Assembly (NCBI GenBank): GCA_001314545.1
Contig: LIHN01000019.1
Location: 256,150-320,149 of the forward strand
Source: Bacteroidetes bacterium HLUCCA01
Lineage (GTDB): Bacteria; Bacteroidota; Rhodothermia; Balneolales; HLUCCA01
Reading direction: 5' to 3'
Length of the DNA: 64,000 nucleotides
Shown here piece after piece: positions 62,347 through 64,000 of this stretch (positions within the stretch are counted from its first letter, which is position 1; each line of letters starts with the position of its first letter). A program made the position numbers and the translations under genes. A model generated the notes under the pieces. The model was not told where the DNA came from. It ran no database searches and saw only the letters and a program-made list of their open reading frames with translations.

Positions 62347-63351
62347 CTAGGCCGTCACGCGCGACTCCGAAGAGCTTCGAATTACCAGCTCCGGCGAGAA
62401 AATGGTGTGGGAGACGGCGTTTTCAGGATGCTCCATCTTATCAAGAAGTTTCTCAAGGGCGAGCCATCCCATTTCATACATGGGCTGTTTCATACTGGTA
62501 AGCCCTAAAAACTCGGAGAAACGAAGGTCGTCGAAACCCATAATTGGGATGGTTACTCCACGGTCTATCATGGCCTTCAGTGCACCCATCGCCTGAATAT
62601 CCGAGCTGCAGAAACAAGCGTCAGGAACATCGGCCATATCCAAAACCTGACACATGGCTTCATAGCCGTTGCGTTCGGTAAAACCGTCCCGGCTGTAGTG
62701 GTCGCCGGAGACGATAAGCTGGTTATCAACAATACGACCTGCATCCTGCAGCGCCCTGCTGTAACCCCGGATGCGGTCCTGAGCAGGTTTGGAGTTTACA
62801 AGGGCGGTAATCATGGCTATACGTTCATAACCCTGATCAATAAGGTGTTTGGTAGCCAGATAGGCTCCTTCTACGCTGTCTACACTGACTGAGTCAAATT
62901 CGTGATGATATTCATCAATCAGGATGATATTTTCGTGCAGTTTTTTGATACACGACCACTGCTGGTCGTTAAGGTGGATTGAAATAAGCAGGTATCCGTC
63001 GGCAACACCCCGTTTTATCAGGTATTCAATCTGTTTGTCGATATCATCACTGATGCGCACATTATAGATGTTCAGGTCATAGTCATGATCGGCGATTTTG
63101 TCCTGAATACCTGCAAGCACTTCCATGAAGAAGTGATTGGAGATCACCGGGACAATAACCGTTATCAATTTCGACTTTTTCCGGGCCAGACCCTGCGCCA
63201 TGGCGTACGGATGGTAACCGGCTTCCTGAGCTATTGCCAGTACTTTGTCGCGGGTTTTCGGCGAAACGTTGTTCGCGTTATTGAATACCCGGGATACGGT
63301 GGCAATACTAACACCTGCCTGTCGTGCAATATCGTATATGGTAGCAGACAA
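62347..63351 (-). CDS. LacI-family transcriptional regulator
   Basis: 334 residues. The DNA-binding head is standard (TIYDIARQAGVSIATVSRVFNN) with the hinge at about 45-60 (AMAQGLARKKS), followed by a periplasmic-binding-like sugar domain (VIVPVISNHFF start; MGFDDLRFSEFLGLTSMKQP). The sugar ligand is unknown. It lies 149 bases upstream of the GH13 gene on the same strand. A maltodextrin response is plausible. Confidence 0.93.
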   Translation of the reverse strand: MSATIYDIARQAGVSIATVSRVFNNANNVSPKTRDKVLAIAQEAGYHPYAMAQGLARKKSKLITVIVPVISNHFFMEVLAGIQDKIADHDYDLNIYNVRISDDIDKQIEYLIKRGVADGYLLISIHLNDQQWSCIKKLHENIILIDEYHHEFDSVSVDSVEGAYLATKHLIDQGYERIAMITALVNSKPAQDRIRGYSRALQDAGRIVDNQLIVSGDHYSRDGFTERNGYEAMCQVLDMADVPDACFCSSDIQAMGALKAMIDRGVTIPIMGFDDLRFSEFLGLTSMKQPMYEMGWLALEKLLDKMEHPENAVSHTIFSPELVIRSSSESRVTA

Positions 63352-63370
63352 TGGTTTGAACTAAACGGAT

Positions 63371-63408
63371 TGGAATAAAGTGGAGGCAGGCCTGTTCAGC
63401 CTGCCTCC
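63371..63408 (-). terminator. Terminator-like hairpin after the T9SS protein gene
   Basis: GGAGGCAGGC and GCCTGCCTCC form a perfect 10-pair stem with a 7-base loop, followed on the minus strand by CTTTATTCC, a weak T run. Confidence 0.65.
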
Positions 63409-63430
63409 ATCGATTTCATCAGATGACTGG

Positions 63431-64000
63431 TTATTTAACCAGCATCATAGTGCGGCTTTGGCTGAAGCTGCCGGCGCGGATTTGGTACAGATAAACACCT
63501 GAAGCCAGATCAGCGGCATTGAAATTAACCGTATGGGTGCCGGCTGACATAACACCGTCAACCAGGGTTGCTACACGCTGTCCCAGAACGTTATAAACAC
63601 TCAACTGAACATTTTCAGCCATCGGCAAGGTGAAGCTGATGTTTGTGGTTGGGTTGAATGGATTCGGGAAGTTATTGTGCAGTGCATACGCGTTAGGCTG
63701 CTCAAGCGACTCTTCTACACTGGTTTCGGTCAGACCGTAGGTAGGTGCAGGCTGCACATCCAGATCTCTCCAGGTCCAGGTTACAGGAAGAAGCTCGTCT
63801 TCATTTGGCCAGATGATATCATCCGGATCGGAAGCATCAAGCGGCTCGATGTAGCGGTAGTAACGACGTCCCATGGCGAAACCATCACCGTTTTGAACAC
63901 GGGTACCATCGTCTTTCACATAGGCAACTGTGAAACCGATGTGGTTTTCGGTAGGCAGCTGAATTTCCTGAACAAGCTCAAAGATATTGGTTTCACCAAC
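63431..64000 (-). CDS. T9SS-sorted secreted protein (start truncated by window)
   Basis: The frame is open from the window edge to the stop at 63431, 189 codons. The first 110 residues are a beta-rich segment with charged and aromatic residues (GFAMGRRYYRYIEP), possibly a carbohydrate-binding or DOMON-like domain. The last 80 residues are a T9SS domain (NFPNPFNPTTNISFTL, LASGVYLYQIRAG, MMLVK). The rest of the gene lies beyond base 64000. Confidence 0.85.
   Translation of the reverse strand, partial: VGETNIFELVQEIQLPTENHIGFTVAYVKDDGTRVQNGDGFAMGRRYYRYIEPLDASDPDDIIWPNEDELLPVTWTWRDLDVQPAPTYGLTETSVEESLEQPNAYALHNNFPNPFNPTTNISFTLPMAENVQLSVYNVLGQRVATLVDGVMSAGTHTVNFNAADLASGVYLYQIRAGSFSQSRTMMLVK

Overview
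The window is ordinary chromosomal DNA from a Gram-negative bacterium of the Bacteroidota/Balneolota/Rhodothermota group. The evidence is three proteins ending in the type IX secretion (T9SS) C-terminal domain (NPFNP near its start, SGTYL..R and a basic last residue near its end), a PID-CTERM-like small protein, an arsR promoter of the Bacteroidota sigma form (TTTG-N20-TATATTTG), a miaB/sigma-54 activator/lptE gene order, and mostly weak Shine-Dalgarno signals. Separate SecD and SecF and a class II DAHP synthase fit Balneolota or Rhodothermota better than Bacteroidia. This placement is inference from reading and was not searched. No prophage, complete insertion sequence or CRISPR array was seen.

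Layout. 1-3954: end of an AmpG-like permease, a two-module glycosyltransferase, a GalT/HIT-like DUF4922 protein and a NagZ-type GH3 enzyme, read as a peptidoglycan-recycling cluster. 4033-11265: a barrel-like envelope protein, a structured noncoding stretch, and two multi-PAS histidine kinases on either side of a small protein whose C-terminus looks like the end of flagellin. 11266-12987: AT-richer stretch with tRNA-Leu(UAA), a decayed nitric oxide synthase remnant and a small unknown gene. 12988-14366: Ada/Ogt-type methyltransferase coupled to a barrel-like protein. 14555-21294: envelope thiol redox genes (VKOR and DsbA; thioredoxin lipoprotein and DsbD) around clpB. 21368-28751: RluA-type pseudouridine synthase, PID-CTERM protein plus large T9SS protein, HtrA protease, arsR-arsC, hsp20. 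29031-37449: class II DAHP synthase, uvrA, a secreted unknown, secD, secF, STAS protein. 37568-40435: purA, a RuBisCO-like protein and a cupin. 40691-46204: acyl-CoA synthetase, fur, ftsX, a porin-like protein. 46201-50761: cinA, pgsA, pgpA, pyrE, miaB. 50782-54434: sigma-54 activator, lptE, TPR protein, degenerate repeats, MBL hydrolase, L31. 54540-59180: MoxR-type ATPase, pabB, pabC and a thioredoxin-fold protein with no cysteine. 59309-64000: secreted GH13 alpha-amylase-family protein, LacI regulator, start-truncated T9SS protein.

The two most interesting systems are the RuBisCO-like protein overlapping a cupin, which matches the two-enzyme step of the methylthioadenosine-isoprenoid shunt but has an altered KDDE motif, and the AmpG/GT2/GalT-like/NagZ cluster, which may hold an unassigned nucleotidyl-transfer step in cell-wall sugar recycling. 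Other features to check are the flagellin-tail-like small protein, the cysteine-less thioredoxin in the pab operon, and the nitric oxide synthase remnant beside the tRNA.
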